Source: Pseudoduganella plicata | GTDB lineage: Bacteria; Pseudomonadota; Gammaproteobacteria; Burkholderiales; Burkholderiaceae_D | Length of the DNA: 64,000 nt | Reading direction: 5' to 3' | Assembly: GCF_004421005.1 (NCBI RefSeq) | Contig: NZ_CP038026.1 | Location: 310,001 to 374,000, forward strand | Shown here: positions 1 to 8,913 of the stretch, one piece after another | Numbering within the stretch: the first letter of the stretch is position 1 | How the letters are laid out: each line of letters opens with the position of its first letter | The notes under the pieces: generated by a model | The model's database searches: none | Told to the model about the DNA's origin: nothing | Seen by the model: only the letters and a program-made list of their open reading frames with translations | Position numbers and translations under genes: made by a program

Positions 1-947
1 ATGCGGCCGACGGGCAGCAGCGGGAAGCGGTCTTCGGGCCAGCGCTTGGTATCGTCCAGCGGATCGAAATCGAGCTCGGGATGGTCGTCGTCGCTCATGA
101 TCTGCACGCAGAATTCCCATTCCGGATAGTCGCCCCGTTCGATGGCGTCGTACAGGTCCTTGGTCGCATGCCCGACGTCCCTGGCCTGGATCTCGGCAGC
201 CTGCGCCGCCGTCAGGTTGCGCACGCCCTGTTTCGGTTGCCAGTGGAACTTGACCAGGTGGGCCACGCCCTCGTCGTTCACGAGTTTGTACGTATTCACG
301 CCCGAACCTTCCATCTCGCGGTAGTTGGCGGGAATGCCCCACGGGCTCTTGACCCAGGTGACCATGTGCAGCGCTTCCGGCGACTGCGAGACGAAATCGT
401 AGAAGCGCCACGGCTCCTGGCGGTTCGTCACCGGGTCCGGCTTGAAGGCGTGGATCATGTCGGGGAACTTGACGGCGTCACGGATGAAGAAGACTTTCAG
501 GTTGTTGCCCACCAGGTCCCAGTTGCCGTCCACGGTCTTCAGTTTGACGGCGAAGCCGCGCGGGTCGCGCGCCGTTTCCGGGGAATCCTTGGCGCCGATG
601 ACGGTGGAAAAGCGCACGAACACGGGCGTCTGCACGCCCGTTTCATTGAGCACGCGGGCGCGCGTGTACTTGCTGGCCGGATCGATGCCGATCTTGCCGT
701 AGGCTTCGAAATAGCCATGCGCGCCGGCGCCGCGCGCATGCACGACGCGTTCCGGTATGCGCTCGCGGTCGAAGTGCGAGATCTTTTCGATGAAGTGGTA
801 ATTCTCCAGCGTGGCCGGGCCACGCTCGCCCACGGAGCGCAGCGACTGGTTGTCCCGGACGGGGTGGCCCTGGCGGGTCGTCAGGATCGGGCGTGCCGTG
901 TCGTCGTTGTCCGGTCGTTCATTCTGCTGTTGCGGCTTGTCGCTCAT
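1..947 (-). CDS. catalase (partial, N-terminal 315 residues)
   Basis: Haem catalase that disproportionates hydrogen peroxide. The reading frame runs off the left edge of the window, so the C-terminal part is missing. The visible part begins [15 protein letters not shown], has the active-site segment [18 protein letters not shown] with the distal His near residue 68, the FVRFSTVIG and [11 protein letters not shown] segments and the [11 protein letters not shown] segment, all standard for monofunctional catalases. The start is the ATG at 945-947, preceded by AGAGGA at a suitable distance. The end visible here, [19 protein letters not shown], is typical of the family. It is divergent from the PEP-CTERM gene. 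The subfamily cannot be fixed from this part. Confidence 0.95.
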   Translation of the reverse strand, partial: MSDKPQQQNERPDNDDTARPILTTRQGHPVRDNQSLRSVGERGPATLENYHFIEKISHFDRERIPERVVHARGAGAHGYFEAYGKIGIDPASKYTRARVLNETGVQTPVFVRFSTVIGAKDSPETARDPRGFAVKLKTVDGNWDLVGNNLKVFFIRDAVKFPDMIHAFKPDPVTNRQEPWRFYDFVSQSPEALHMVTWVKSPWGIPANYREMEGSGVNTYKLVNDEGVAHLVKFHWQPKQGVRNLTAAQAAEIQARDVGHATKDLYDAIERGDYPEWEFCVQIMSDDDHPELDFDPLDDTKRWPEDRFPLLPVGR

Positions 948-1170
948 ATTGCGGTCCTCTCGGAATTCGATGTCGGGAGTGCGCCGCGGGCGCGGCGCGC
1001 GTCGGACGATTCTACCGTCGGCACGGACAAGGCGGCGTCCGCGAGGACATCCGGCGCCACGCGGCCCGTTACAAAAAGACCCGCCGTGGTGACAATTTGA
1101 TGAAAGATTTGTGCGTGCCGGTCACATAGAATTCGTGCTTCCTTGTTATTGTTTTGATATGGAGCAAACC

Positions 1171-1890
1171 ATGCGTCTGACGTTGACCCGTACCGCCATC
1201 GCGGCGGCGCTGCTGTGCACCTCCCTGGCCCACGCGGCCGTCCCCACCATCGAGACCACTGCCTTCACGCTGCAGGGCCGGCCCGGCGAGGACTATGCCG
1301 GCGCCAGTCTGATCTCCGAAACGGCGGGAACCGTGCGCATCGCATTGACCGGGATGGCCGCGGAGCTGGGCGCGCACGGCGTCGACTCGGGCGGCCAGCC
1401 CAACGCGATCGGCTACGCGACGTGGGCCAACAGCTACGATATCGCCGTCAACGCCGGCTACCGCGTGACCGGCATCACGTTGCAGGCCACGCTGAACGGC
1501 GCGCTGGCGGAAGGGCAGGGCGACACGCCCGGCCTGGCCGAGAACTTCCTGCGCATGAGCTTTGCCGTCGGCCCGGCCACGTACGGTCCCGCATACGTAC
1601 AGAACTTCACGGGCTACACGGAACTTGCGGTGGATGGCGACAACCTGTCGCTGACGGACCCGTTCGCGCTGCGCCTGGACGCCTACGTCAACAACTACGC
1701 CGAGAGCGCGCTGTACTACGATCCCGTCAGCGGCAACATCTACTGGAACGGCTCCAGCGCCGATATCGGCCTGGGCGACGTGACGCTGACCTTCAACGTG
1801 GCCGCCGTGCCCGAGCCGGGGACGTGGGCCATGCTGGCTGCAGGCCTGGGCGCACTGGCGCTGACGGCTCGGCGCCGCCGACCCGCCTGA
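1171..1890 (+). CDS. PEP-CTERM sorting-domain surface protein
   Basis: 239-residue exported protein. It has a Sec signal peptide (MRLTLTRTAIAAALLCTSLAHA) and a C-terminal PEP-CTERM module: VPEPGTWAMLAAG, a short hydrophobic helix and an RRRR tail. PEP-CTERM proteins are recognised and processed by exosortase EpsH/XrtA in bacteria that make exopolysaccharide. The middle is an acidic, Ser/Thr/Tyr-rich beta-type region with no enzyme motif I recognise. ATG 1171 is chosen because GGAG lies 6 bases upstream; an in-frame ATG at 1159 is possible. No exosortase gene is present in this window, so it would have to be elsewhere in the genome. Confidence 0.85.
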   Translation: MRLTLTRTAIAAALLCTSLAHAAVPTIETTAFTLQGRPGEDYAGASLISETAGTVRIALTGMAAELGAHGVDSGGQPNAIGYATWANSYDIAVNAGYRVTGITLQATLNGALAEGQGDTPGLAENFLRMSFAVGPATYGPAYVQNFTGYTELAVDGDNLSLTDPFALRLDAYVNNYAESALYYDPVSGNIYWNGSSADIGLGDVTLTFNVAAVPEPGTWAMLAAGLGALALTARRRRPA

Positions 1891-1946
1891 CGTCACGGGG
1901 GCGTTCTGCTAAGCTTGCGGTTCATGCAACTTCCCGACGGGCGCAA

Positions 1947-4166
1947 GTGAATCGTAAGCTCATCATCGGAGCGCTGGCGGGTGCCGGCGTTCTCGCGGCA
2001 GGGACCGCGCTGCTGGCCACCTGGCGCGCGGCGCCTGCCGACACCGCCACGGCCACCGCCACGGCCGTGCTGACCCCGCGGCAGGACCATACCCAACGGT
2101 TCTGGACCGCAAGGGTGACGCCGCTGGCGGGCACCGGCGGCGCCGGCTTTGCGGACGGGCCCGCGCTTGCCGCCCGCTTCAGCGATCCGTTCGGCGTGGC
2201 CGTCGATCCGCGCGGCACCGTCTACATCGCCGACGGCGGCGAGAACAACCGCATCCGCCGCATCGCCCCGGACGGCACTGTCACCACCCTTGCCGGCAGT
2301 ACGGAAGGCTTGCGCGATGGCCGCGGCGCGGCGGCGGCATTTCATACGCCGTCCGCGCTGGCGCGCGACCACCTGGGCAACCTCTACGTGGCCGACACCG
2401 GCAACCATGCCGTTCGCCGCATCGCGCCGGACGGCACGGTGACGACGGTGGCCGGCAACGGCCAGCCGGGCGACGCCGACGGCAAGGGCGCCGCGGCCCG
2501 CTTCAATGGCCCGGTCGGCGTGGCGGTGGACGATGCCGGTGTCGTCTACGTTGCCGACTCGTACAACGACCGCATCCGCCGCATCGCGCCCGATGGCACC
2601 GTCACCACCGTGGCGGGCGGGGCGCGGCCCGGCGACGCCGATGGCGTCGGCGCCGCCGCGCGCTTCGACACGCCGTGCGGCATTGCCGTCACGCGCGATG
2701 GCACGCTGTTCGTGGCCGATACGGGCAACGAGGCGATACGCCGCATCGGCACCGACGGCACCGTCACGACGGTGGCCGTGCCGCCCGAGGGCGAACGCCG
2801 GCCGGCGCTGCGCAGGCCCGTGGCGGTTGCCGCCACCCGCGACGGCTGGCTGTACATCGCGTCGGCCAACGGCCGCATCCTGCAACTGGCACCGGACGGC
2901 GAATACCGTCCGCTGGGCGATGCCGACCAGAAGATCGAGCCGGGCTACGGCAGCGACGGCAGCGTGCAGCTGTACGCCCCGCGCGGCCTGGCAGTGCAGG
3001 CCGACGGCAGCGTCATCGCGGCCGAGGGGCTGGGATTGCGCGTGGTGCGGCTGACGGCAGCGGGTGGCAAGCCGGCCGCTGCGACCGTGACCGCCGCCAG
3101 TGCCGCCGTCGTGACCGCGCCGGCACCGAAGCCGCAGCGGATGCCGTGGCCCGTGTTGCCGCAGGACGCGCCGCACGAGGTGGTGGGGCTGATGGGCGAA
3201 GTGCGCGGCAATTTCGATGGCGAGAGCCGCGACCATTTCCATATGGGGCTGGACGTGCGGGCCGACGTTGGCGACGCCGTGGTCGCCATCGCGCCGGCCA
3301 AGATTGCGGACCCCTACGCCAACTGGGGGTATGGCACGCTGTCCGAAGGCATGGCCGTGGGCACGCTGTCGTATATCCACATGAAGGTGGGGCGCGACCG
3401 GCGCGATGCGCCGCTGGGCGGTCGCTTTCGCGTGCTGCTGAACGAACGGGGCAAGCCGGAGCGTGTGCGGGTGCCGCGCGGCACCCGCTTCGCCGTCGGC
3501 GACCGCCTCGGCACGATCAACGCGATGGCGCACGTGCACCTGGATTACTACCCCGGCGGCAGCGTCGAGAATCCGCTCGGCCTGCCGTTCGTCGGCCTGC
3601 GCGACACCGTGGCGCCGCGCATCCAGAGCGTCGTGCTGCTGGCCGACGGCGGCAAGCGGCTGCCGGGGCAGCGGGGCGAGCCGAGGAAGAAAAAAGGAAA
3701 GAAGGAGAAAGAGGTAAAAGAGGCTACGCCGACGGGCGCCGTCAGGGTGCCGCGCAGCCTGGGCAAGGTGGACATCGTCGTCGATGCCTACGACCAGATG
3801 GATGGCAACCTGGCACGCCGCCGCCTCGGCCTGTATCGGCTGGGCTACCAGTTGCTGCGTGAGGATGGCAGCGCCGTTCCCGGCTACGAGCGGCCGCGCA
3901 TCACGCAGACGTACGACCGCATGCCGCGCAACCAGGAGGCCGTCAAGGTCGTCTATGCGCCCAGCAGCGGCATCACGGTCTACGGCAGTGCCGCCACCCG
4001 TTTTGCCTACGCGCTGCACAACACGCTGGCGAACGGCCGCGTCACGCCCGGCGCCTGGGACGTGTCGTCCATCGCGCCGGGCCGTTACACCCTGCGCATT
4101 TTCGCGGCCGACTATGCCGGCAACGTGGCGACGGAGGGGCGCGACCTGGCGATCGCGGTGGAGTGA
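1947..4166 (+). CDS. NHL-repeat protein fused to an M23-like peptidase domain
   Basis: 739 residues starting at GTG 1947 (VNRKLIIGALAGAGVLAAG), which gives an N-terminal membrane anchor or signal. Residues about 55-370 form a series of NHL blades, seen as repeats such as GVAVDPRGTVYIADGGENNRIRRIAPDG with TVTTVAG linkers. After a linker, residues about 410-550 resemble the LytM/M23 metallopeptidase fold: H432-x3-D436 (HMGLD), H478 (YIHM) and H529-x-H531 (HVHLD), in the order of the zinc ligands and catalytic His of that family. A lysine/glutamate-rich insert (KKKGKKEKEVKE) follows near residue 585, then a beta-rich C-terminus. The start is weakly supported by a Shine-Dalgarno; upstream in-frame codons overlap the preceding gene. 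Role unknown; envelope-associated is my inference. Confidence 0.75.
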   Translation: MNRKLIIGALAGAGVLAAGTALLATWRAAPADTATATATAVLTPRQDHTQRFWTARVTPLAGTGGAGFADGPALAARFSDPFGVAVDPRGTVYIADGGENNRIRRIAPDGTVTTLAGSTEGLRDGRGAAAAFHTPSALARDHLGNLYVADTGNHAVRRIAPDGTVTTVAGNGQPGDADGKGAAARFNGPVGVAVDDAGVVYVADSYNDRIRRIAPDGTVTTVAGGARPGDADGVGAAARFDTPCGIAVTRDGTLFVADTGNEAIRRIGTDGTVTTVAVPPEGERRPALRRPVAVAATRDGWLYIASANGRILQLAPDGEYRPLGDADQKIEPGYGSDGSVQLYAPRGLAVQADGSVIAAEGLGLRVVRLTAAGGKPAAATVTAASAAVVTAPAPKPQRMPWPVLPQDAPHEVVGLMGEVRGNFDGESRDHFHMGLDVRADVGDAVVAIAPAKIADPYANWGYGTLSEGMAVGTLSYIHMKVGRDRRDAPLGGRFRVLLNERGKPERVRVPRGTRFAVGDRLGTINAMAHVHLDYYPGGSVENPLGLPFVGLRDTVAPRIQSVVLLADGGKRLPGQRGEPRKKKGKKEKEVKEATPTGAVRVPRSLGKVDIVVDAYDQMDGNLARRRLGLYRLGYQLLREDGSAVPGYERPRITQTYDRMPRNQEAVKVVYAPSSGITVYGSAATRFAYALHNTLANGRVTPGAWDVSSIAPGRYTLRIFAADYAGNVATEGRDLAIAVE

Positions 4167-4182
4167 CGCGTTGAACTGAACC

Positions 4183-5088
4183 TCAGCGCACGAACGTCGT
4201 GCGCTTGCCCAGCACACCGCGCTCGGCCGGGTCGCCATACACGGTGATCCGGCCGGATCCGTTGGTCTGCGTCTGCACGCGGTTGGAGACGGCGATGTCG
4301 ATGCTGCCGGAGCCGTTCGTGGCCAGATCGGCGCGCTCGCTGCGCAGGCCGGCCAGGTGTGCGTCGCCGGAACCGTGCACCGACACGTCCGCGGCACGCA
4401 CGTCGCCCCGTGCCGTCAGCTCGCCCGAGCCGTACACGCCGGCGCGCAGTTCGTCGCCGCGCACCGCCCCCAGGCTGATGCGGCCGGACCCGTTCATCGT
4501 CACGCGCGTGCTGCCCGCTTCCAGCGCGTCGGCCAGCAGGCTGCCTGAGCCGCTGTTGACGGCGTCAAGGCGCGCGACGCGGCCGCGCAGTTCGATCCGG
4601 CCGGAGCCGCGCTGCACGACATGGAACGTGTCGTTCGCCAGGCCGCCCACGTAGGTACTGGCATAGCCGGATGTTTCCAGCTTCTCCAGCCGCGGCAAGG
4701 TGTAACGGATCCTTACGGGCTGCGTGGCCACCGCCTCGCTGTCGCTCCAGATGCGCAGCGCACCTGCGCGCACATCCGTGTGCAGGTGCGGCAGCAGGTT
4801 GGCGTCCCCTTCCACCGTCAGGCCGGGCGTGCCGCCCACCTGCACGTCCACCTGCATGTCGAGCCGGCGGCGGCCTTCCACTTCCAGCGCGGTGAGTCCC
4901 GTCACGGGGCGCGTTTCGATGGCGATGCGGCCGTCGCCCTTGATGGCCGTGCTGTCGGACGACCAGGAGCCGCCGGGAACGACGATGACGCAGCCCGTCA
5001 GCAGCGTCGCGCTGCCGATGGCGGCGGCGCACAGCACGCGGGCAAGCGTGTCGGAACAGGAAAGCGTGAAAGCGGTACGCTGGCGCAT
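4183..5088 (-). CDS. GIN-domain (DUF2807) putative lipoprotein
   Basis: 301 residues from the ATG at 5086-5088, which has AAGGGG upstream; an in-frame ATG at 5121 lacks such a site. A signal peptide ends in the lipobox SATLLTGC, so lipid attachment at that Cys is expected. The mature part is the putative auto-transporter adhesin head GIN domain: a right-handed beta-helix-like array of short strands with repeated NGSG, GSGS and YGSG turns. Function of the family is unknown; it is often found as a secreted or surface lipoprotein. It ends 17 bases from the convergent NHL/M23 gene stop. Confidence 0.85.
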   Translation of the reverse strand: MRQRTAFTLSCSDTLARVLCAAAIGSATLLTGCVIVVPGGSWSSDSTAIKGDGRIAIETRPVTGLTALEVEGRRRLDMQVDVQVGGTPGLTVEGDANLLPHLHTDVRAGALRIWSDSEAVATQPVRIRYTLPRLEKLETSGYASTYVGGLANDTFHVVQRGSGRIELRGRVARLDAVNSGSGSLLADALEAGSTRVTMNGSGRISLGAVRGDELRAGVYGSGELTARGDVRAADVSVHGSGDAHLAGLRSERADLATNGSGSIDIAVSNRVQTQTNGSGRITVYGDPAERGVLGKRTTFVR

Positions 5089-5229
5089 GGAGATCCCCTT
5101 GTCGTTATTGGATGCGTCCATGGTAGCGGGGAAGGTGCCCGGCGGATGCAGCGGCGCGACGGACGGCCGGATTCGCGGGACGGACGGCGTCTGCGGGGAA
5201 TGAAGCGCGTTGTGGTCAACGGCCGGAGG

Positions 5230-6198
5230 TCAGCCCGGCACCGCGTCGTCCGGTCCCGGCACGAGCAGCAGCAGCTTGCCCTCCAGCGCCTCGAACTGCA
5301 GCGGCGTCGTCAGATGGAGCACTTCGCCATCGACCGCCGCCTTCAGCCGGCGCCGCCCGTACAGCGGCGTGCGTACCGTCATGCGGCGGAAGCCGAAGGC
5401 CACCAGGTCGTCCGTGTCCGCGAGCTTGCCCAGCGCCCCGCGCAGCATCAGCAGCAGCATGCGCAGCTTGCCCACGGGCTTGGGCGCCAGGGCGGACAGT
5501 TCGCCGTCGGCCACGTCCGGCGTGACGCCTGTCAGTCCCACCTGCTCCATCTGCAGGCGGTTGTTGCCGACGAAAAGCGTCGAGGTGCGCAGGTGCAGCG
5601 ATTTGCCTTCCGCCTCCAGCGACAGCCGCAGGCGCCGGTGCGGCAGTACCAGCGTCTTCAGCGCGGACAGGGCGGCCACGAAACGGCTGCGGCCATACTG
5701 CTGCTTGTCGTGCTCGCGTTCCTCCAGCAGTTTCGGATACAGGCCGATGCTGGCATTGACCAGGAAGATGCGGCCATTGACGGTACCGATCTGCACGGGG
5801 CGGATCGACGCGCGCAGCAGCGCGTGCACGGCATCGGTCAGGTGCTGCGGGATGCCGTGCGTGCGGCCGAAGTAGTTGAACGTCCCCTGTGGCAGGGCGC
5901 CGAACGGACAGCCATGCTCGACGGCCTGACGCGCCACGGCGTTGATGGTGCCGTCGCCGCCTGCCGCCACCACGATGCCGCCTTCGTCGCGCGCGCGCGC
6001 CGCCAGGGCGCGGGCCTGCTCGTCGATGCCTTCCGGGTCCTCGAGCAGCTCCAGGTGAAAGCGCCGGCCGGCCGCTTGCAGCACGTCCTCGATGGCTGCG
6101 CGCCGCTCGTCCGTTTCGGCCGCGCCGGAGCCGGCGTTGAGCAGGATGAAGAGCGGTGCATCGGAAGCGGGCGTCGGTGCGGATGTGGTGGCTGGCAT
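5230..6198 (-). CDS. diacylglycerol kinase-family lipid kinase (YegS/DagK type)
   Basis: 322 residues. It has the N-terminal diacylglycerol kinase catalytic domain with LFILLNAGSG near residue 16 and the nucleotide-binding motif VVAAGGDGTINAVA near residue 76, followed by the ALPQGTFNYFGR segment where family members have LGTxNxFAR. The C-terminal beta-sandwich half contains VGNNRL and DGELSALAPKP, also typical. These soluble enzymes phosphorylate diacylglycerol or a related lipid or sphingoid substrate with ATP. The substrate is not determinable here. It appears to be a single-gene unit. Confidence 0.88.
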   Translation of the reverse strand: MPATTSAPTPASDAPLFILLNAGSGAAETDERRAAIEDVLQAAGRRFHLELLEDPEGIDEQARALAARARDEGGIVVAAGGDGTINAVARQAVEHGCPFGALPQGTFNYFGRTHGIPQHLTDAVHALLRASIRPVQIGTVNGRIFLVNASIGLYPKLLEEREHDKQQYGRSRFVAALSALKTLVLPHRRLRLSLEAEGKSLHLRTSTLFVGNNRLQMEQVGLTGVTPDVADGELSALAPKPVGKLRMLLLMLRGALGKLADTDDLVAFGFRRMTVRTPLYGRRRLKAAVDGEVLHLTTPLQFEALEGKLLLLVPGPDDAVPG

Positions 6199-6276
6199 GA
6201 TAGCAATTTAATAAGTAGGCATGCACTGTACCACTGCCGGGGCCGATGGGGCGCGACGGTTGGATACGGGGTGAAA

Positions 6277-6480
6277 ATGGCCAGCCCTGGGCTGGACCGT
6301 CTCTATGACAACTCGCTGGCGCGCCACGCGCTGGGCTGGCAGCCGCGCCACGATTTCCACAGCGTGACCGTGCGCCTGGCCCAGCTGCCCGAGGATGCCG
6401 ACATCCGCGGCCCGCCGGCCCGGATCATCGGCAGCAAGGGCTGTCACGACGCCGCCGTCGGCCGCTATCCGTTCGTCTGA
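6277..6480 (+). pseudogene. 3' remnant of an NAD-dependent epimerase/dehydratase gene
   Basis: A 67-codon plus-strand frame reading GLDRLYDNSLARHALGWQPR and then DFHSVTVRLAQLPEDADIRG ... ARIIGSKGCHDAAVGRYPFV. This matches the way the C-terminus of short-chain NAD(P)-dependent epimerases/dehydratases usually ends (YDN..AR.ELGW.PR.DF ... L..GED.RSPLAR.IG.KGYH...PYPV). The Rossmann N-terminal portion is absent; the bases upstream belong to the oppositely oriented lipid kinase. I read it as the leftover of a deleted gene rather than a functional short protein. The ATG at 6277 lacks a clear ribosome site. Confidence 0.55.
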
Positions 6481-6512
6481 TACATCGGTTGAGATTCATT
6501 CGTGCGGACGCG

Positions 6513-6540
6513 TTCACACGGCCGGAAACTGGGGTAGAAT
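6513..6540 (+). promoter_or_regulatory. candidate sigma70 promoter of the acyl-CoA dehydrogenase operon
   Basis: TTCACA (6513-6518), 16-base spacer, TAGAAT (6535-6540); each hexamer matches the consensus at five of six positions. It lies 50 bases before the ATG of the first acyl-CoA dehydrogenase gene. Predicted from sequence only. Confidence 0.5.
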
Positions 6541-6553
6541 CGTTTGGAACGAT
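6539..6553. promoter_or_regulatory. inverted repeat at the predicted transcription start (possible operator)
   Basis: ATCGTT-TGG-AACGAT, a perfect 6-base inverted repeat with a 3-base centre, overlapping the -10 element and expected start point of the acyl-CoA dehydrogenase operon. The position fits a repressor operator. No regulator gene is adjacent, so the binding protein is unknown; chance occurrence of a 6-base palindrome is possible. Confidence 0.3.
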
Positions 6554-6589
6554 CGTGCTTTTTCAAGGCGACGCAACCATGGAGACGAT

Positions 6590-7779
6590 ATGGACCTGAA
6601 CTATTGCGCCGAGGACGTGGCGTTCCGCGACACCGTGCGAGCCTTCCTCGATGCGAACCTGCCCCCGAACTGCAGGACAAGGTGCGCCGCCACCTGCGCC
6701 TGTCGAAGGACGACTTCGTGCGCTGGCACAAGATCGTCGCCGCCCAGGGCTGGGCCGCGCCGGCCTGGCCTGTCGAATACGGCGGGCCAGGCTGGAACGC
6801 CACGCAGCGCCATATCTGGGAAGAGGAGTGCGCCCGCGCCGGCACGCCGCCGATCCTGCCGTTCGGCGTGAATATGGTCGCTCCCGTCATCATGGCGTTC
6901 GGAAGCGACGCGCAGAAGGCCCATCACCTGCCGCGCATCCTGAACTGCGACGACTGGTGGTGCCAGGGCTATTCGGAGCCTGGCGCCGGTTCCGATCTGG
7001 CGTCGCTGAAGACGACGGCGGTACGCGAAGGCAACCATTACATCGTCAACGGCCAGAAGACGTGGACCACGCTGGCCCAGCATGCCGACATGATCTTCTG
7101 CCTGGTGCGCACGGACAGTACGGTGCGCAAGCAGGAAGGCATCTCGTTCCTGCTGATCGACATGAAGACGCCCGGCATCACGGTACGGCCCATCGTCATG
7201 CTGGACGAGGACCACGAGGTCAATGAGGTCTTCTTCGACAATGTGCGCGTGCCCGTCGATAACCTGATCGGCAAGGAAAACAAGGGCTGGACGTATGCCA
7301 AGTACCTGCTGGGTCACGAGCGCACCGGCATCGCCGCCGTGGGCCGCTCCAAGCGCGAACTGGGTTTCCTGAAGGCGCTGGCGCTGCGCCAGCAGAAGGG
7401 CGGGCGGCCGCTGTTGCAGGACCCCCTGTTTGCCGCGAAGGTGGCGAACGTGGAAATCGAACTGATGGCGCTGGAGGTGACGGTGCTGCGCACCATCGCG
7501 CAGGAACACCAGGGCCCCGGCCCGCAGGCTTCGGTGCTGAAGGTCAAGGGCACGGAAATCCAGCAGGCGCTGACGGAACTGATGATCGAGGCGGCCGGTC
7601 CTGGCGCGTTGCCGTTCGACCCGGCCTATCTGGACGGCGAGACGGAACACGCCGCGGGCGGCGACGACGATGCCGCGCCGCTGGCGGCCTATTACTTCAA
7701 CTACCGCAAGACATCGATCTACGGCGGTTCCAACGAAATCCAGAAGAACATCATCACCCAGATGATCCTGGGCCTGTAA
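6590..7779 (+). CDS. acyl-CoA dehydrogenase, large subunit-type (frameshifted at 6662-6666)
   Basis: FAD-dependent oxidation of an acyl-CoA thioester. The frame from ATG 6590 (MDLNYCAEDVAFRDTVRAFLDANLPP, GGAGA upstream) stops making sense at the C5 tract 6662-6666; the family sequence continues in another frame as ELQDKVRRHLRLSKDD. One added C (CTG CCC CCC GAA CTG) gives a continuous 396-residue protein. Later motifs are normal: YSEPGAGSDLASL for flavin binding, the NGQKTWTTLAQ segment, LGHERTGIAAVGR, and the ending YGGSNEIQKNIITQMILGL. It is followed 9 bases later by a second acyl-CoA dehydrogenase gene, and such pairs commonly form heteromeric enzymes (steroid or branched acyl-CoA types). 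Substrate unknown. Confidence 0.85.
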
Positions 7780-7788
7780 GGAGTCAGC

Positions 7789-8913
7789 ATGGACTTTGCA
7801 TACAAGGAAGAGCAGCAGCAGTTCGCGGACGCGCTGCGCCGCTGGATCGAGCGCGACTACAGTTTCGAGACGCGCCGCCGCATCGTGCACTCCGATGCGG
7901 GCACGTCGCCCGATGCATGGGCGACGCTCGTCGACCTGGGCATGACGGCCCTGCCGGTGCCGGAAGCGCAGGGCGGCTTTGACGGCACGGCCGTCGACAT
8001 GCTGGTCGTGATGCAGGAGCTGGGCCGCGGCCTCGTGGTGGAACCTTACTTCGCCACCGTGCTCGGTGCGCGTTTCCTGCGCCTCGCCGGCGGCCAGGAG
8101 GACATGCTGGCGCGGGTGGCGACGGGCGAACTGAAACTGGCATGCGCTCTGACGGAACACGATTCGCGCCATGATCTGGCGGCCATCGGGGCCGTCGGCA
8201 CGGGCGGCGCGGACAACGCGGCTGTCAGCGGTGTCAAGACGGTCGTGCTGCATGGCGGGCAGGCCGATGCTTTCATCGTCTCGGCCCGCGCGGGCGAGGG
8301 CATGGGTAACGGCGTTGCCCTGTACGTCGTCGATGCCGATACGTCCGGTGTCGTCGTGCGCGACTACCGCACCATCGACGGCCTGCGGGCGGCCACCGTC
8401 ACGTTCGATCACGCGCCCGCCACGCCGCTGGGCGCGCCGGGGCAGGGCTGGGCGATCCTGGAGGCGGCGACCGACTATGGCGCCGCGCTGCTGTGCGCCG
8501 AGGCCATCGGCGTGATGGACGCGCTGTTTGCGGCCACGCTGGACTACCTGAAGACGCGCCAGCAGTTCGGCGCGCCGATCGGCAAGTTCCAGGCGCTGCA
8601 GCATCGCATGGCCGACATGTTCATCCACCTGGAGCAGGCCCGTTCGATGGCGATGCTGGCGGCCGCGAAGGTGGACTCAGGCGATGCCGAGGAGCGCCGC
8701 CGCGTCGTTTCCGCCGCCAAGGCGCGTGTCGGCCAGGCGGCGAAGTTCGTCGGCCAGCAGGCCGTGCAACTGCACGGCGGCATGGGCGTGACGGACGAGC
8801 TGCCGGCCGCCCACCTGTTCAAGCGCCTGACCACCATCGGCCTGACGCTGGGCGACGTGGACCACCACCTCGAGCGCTTTATCGCCCAGCCGGGCTTTGC
8901 CGAGGCAGCATGA
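7789..8913 (+). CDS. acyl-CoA dehydrogenase, second subunit
   Basis: 374 residues, start ATG 7789 with AAGGAG upstream. Recognisable N-terminal helical domain (MDFAYKEEQQQFADALRRW), the LPVPEAQGGFDGTAVDMLVVMQELG segment, a central beta domain, and a C-terminal helical domain ending QLHGGMGVTDELPAAHLFKRLT, which is the usual FAD-proximal segment of the superfamily. It lacks the strong PGxGSD-type motif of the upstream partner, which fits a paired alpha2-beta2 enzyme in which the subunits share the active site. Its stop overlaps the MaoC start by four bases (ATGA). Confidence 0.88.
   Translation: MDFAYKEEQQQFADALRRWIERDYSFETRRRIVHSDAGTSPDAWATLVDLGMTALPVPEAQGGFDGTAVDMLVVMQELGRGLVVEPYFATVLGARFLRLAGGQEDMLARVATGELKLACALTEHDSRHDLAAIGAVGTGGADNAAVSGVKTVVLHGGQADAFIVSARAGEGMGNGVALYVVDADTSGVVVRDYRTIDGLRAATVTFDHAPATPLGAPGQGWAILEAATDYGAALLCAEAIGVMDALFAATLDYLKTRQQFGAPIGKFQALQHRMADMFIHLEQARSMAMLAAAKVDSGDAEERRRVVSAAKARVGQAAKFVGQQAVQLHGGMGVTDELPAAHLFKRLTTIGLTLGDVDHHLERFIAQPGFAEAA

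Noticed and set aside
1215..1946. In-frame extension of the NHL/M23 protein back through the PEP-CTERM gene
   Set aside because: The extension is an Arg-rich out-of-frame reading of the PEP-CTERM gene; GTG 1947 directly precedes a membrane-anchor segment.
6208..6447. Minus-strand 79-codon frame upstream of the lipid kinase
   Set aside because: It overlaps the epimerase remnant, which has a recognisable protein match on the other strand.
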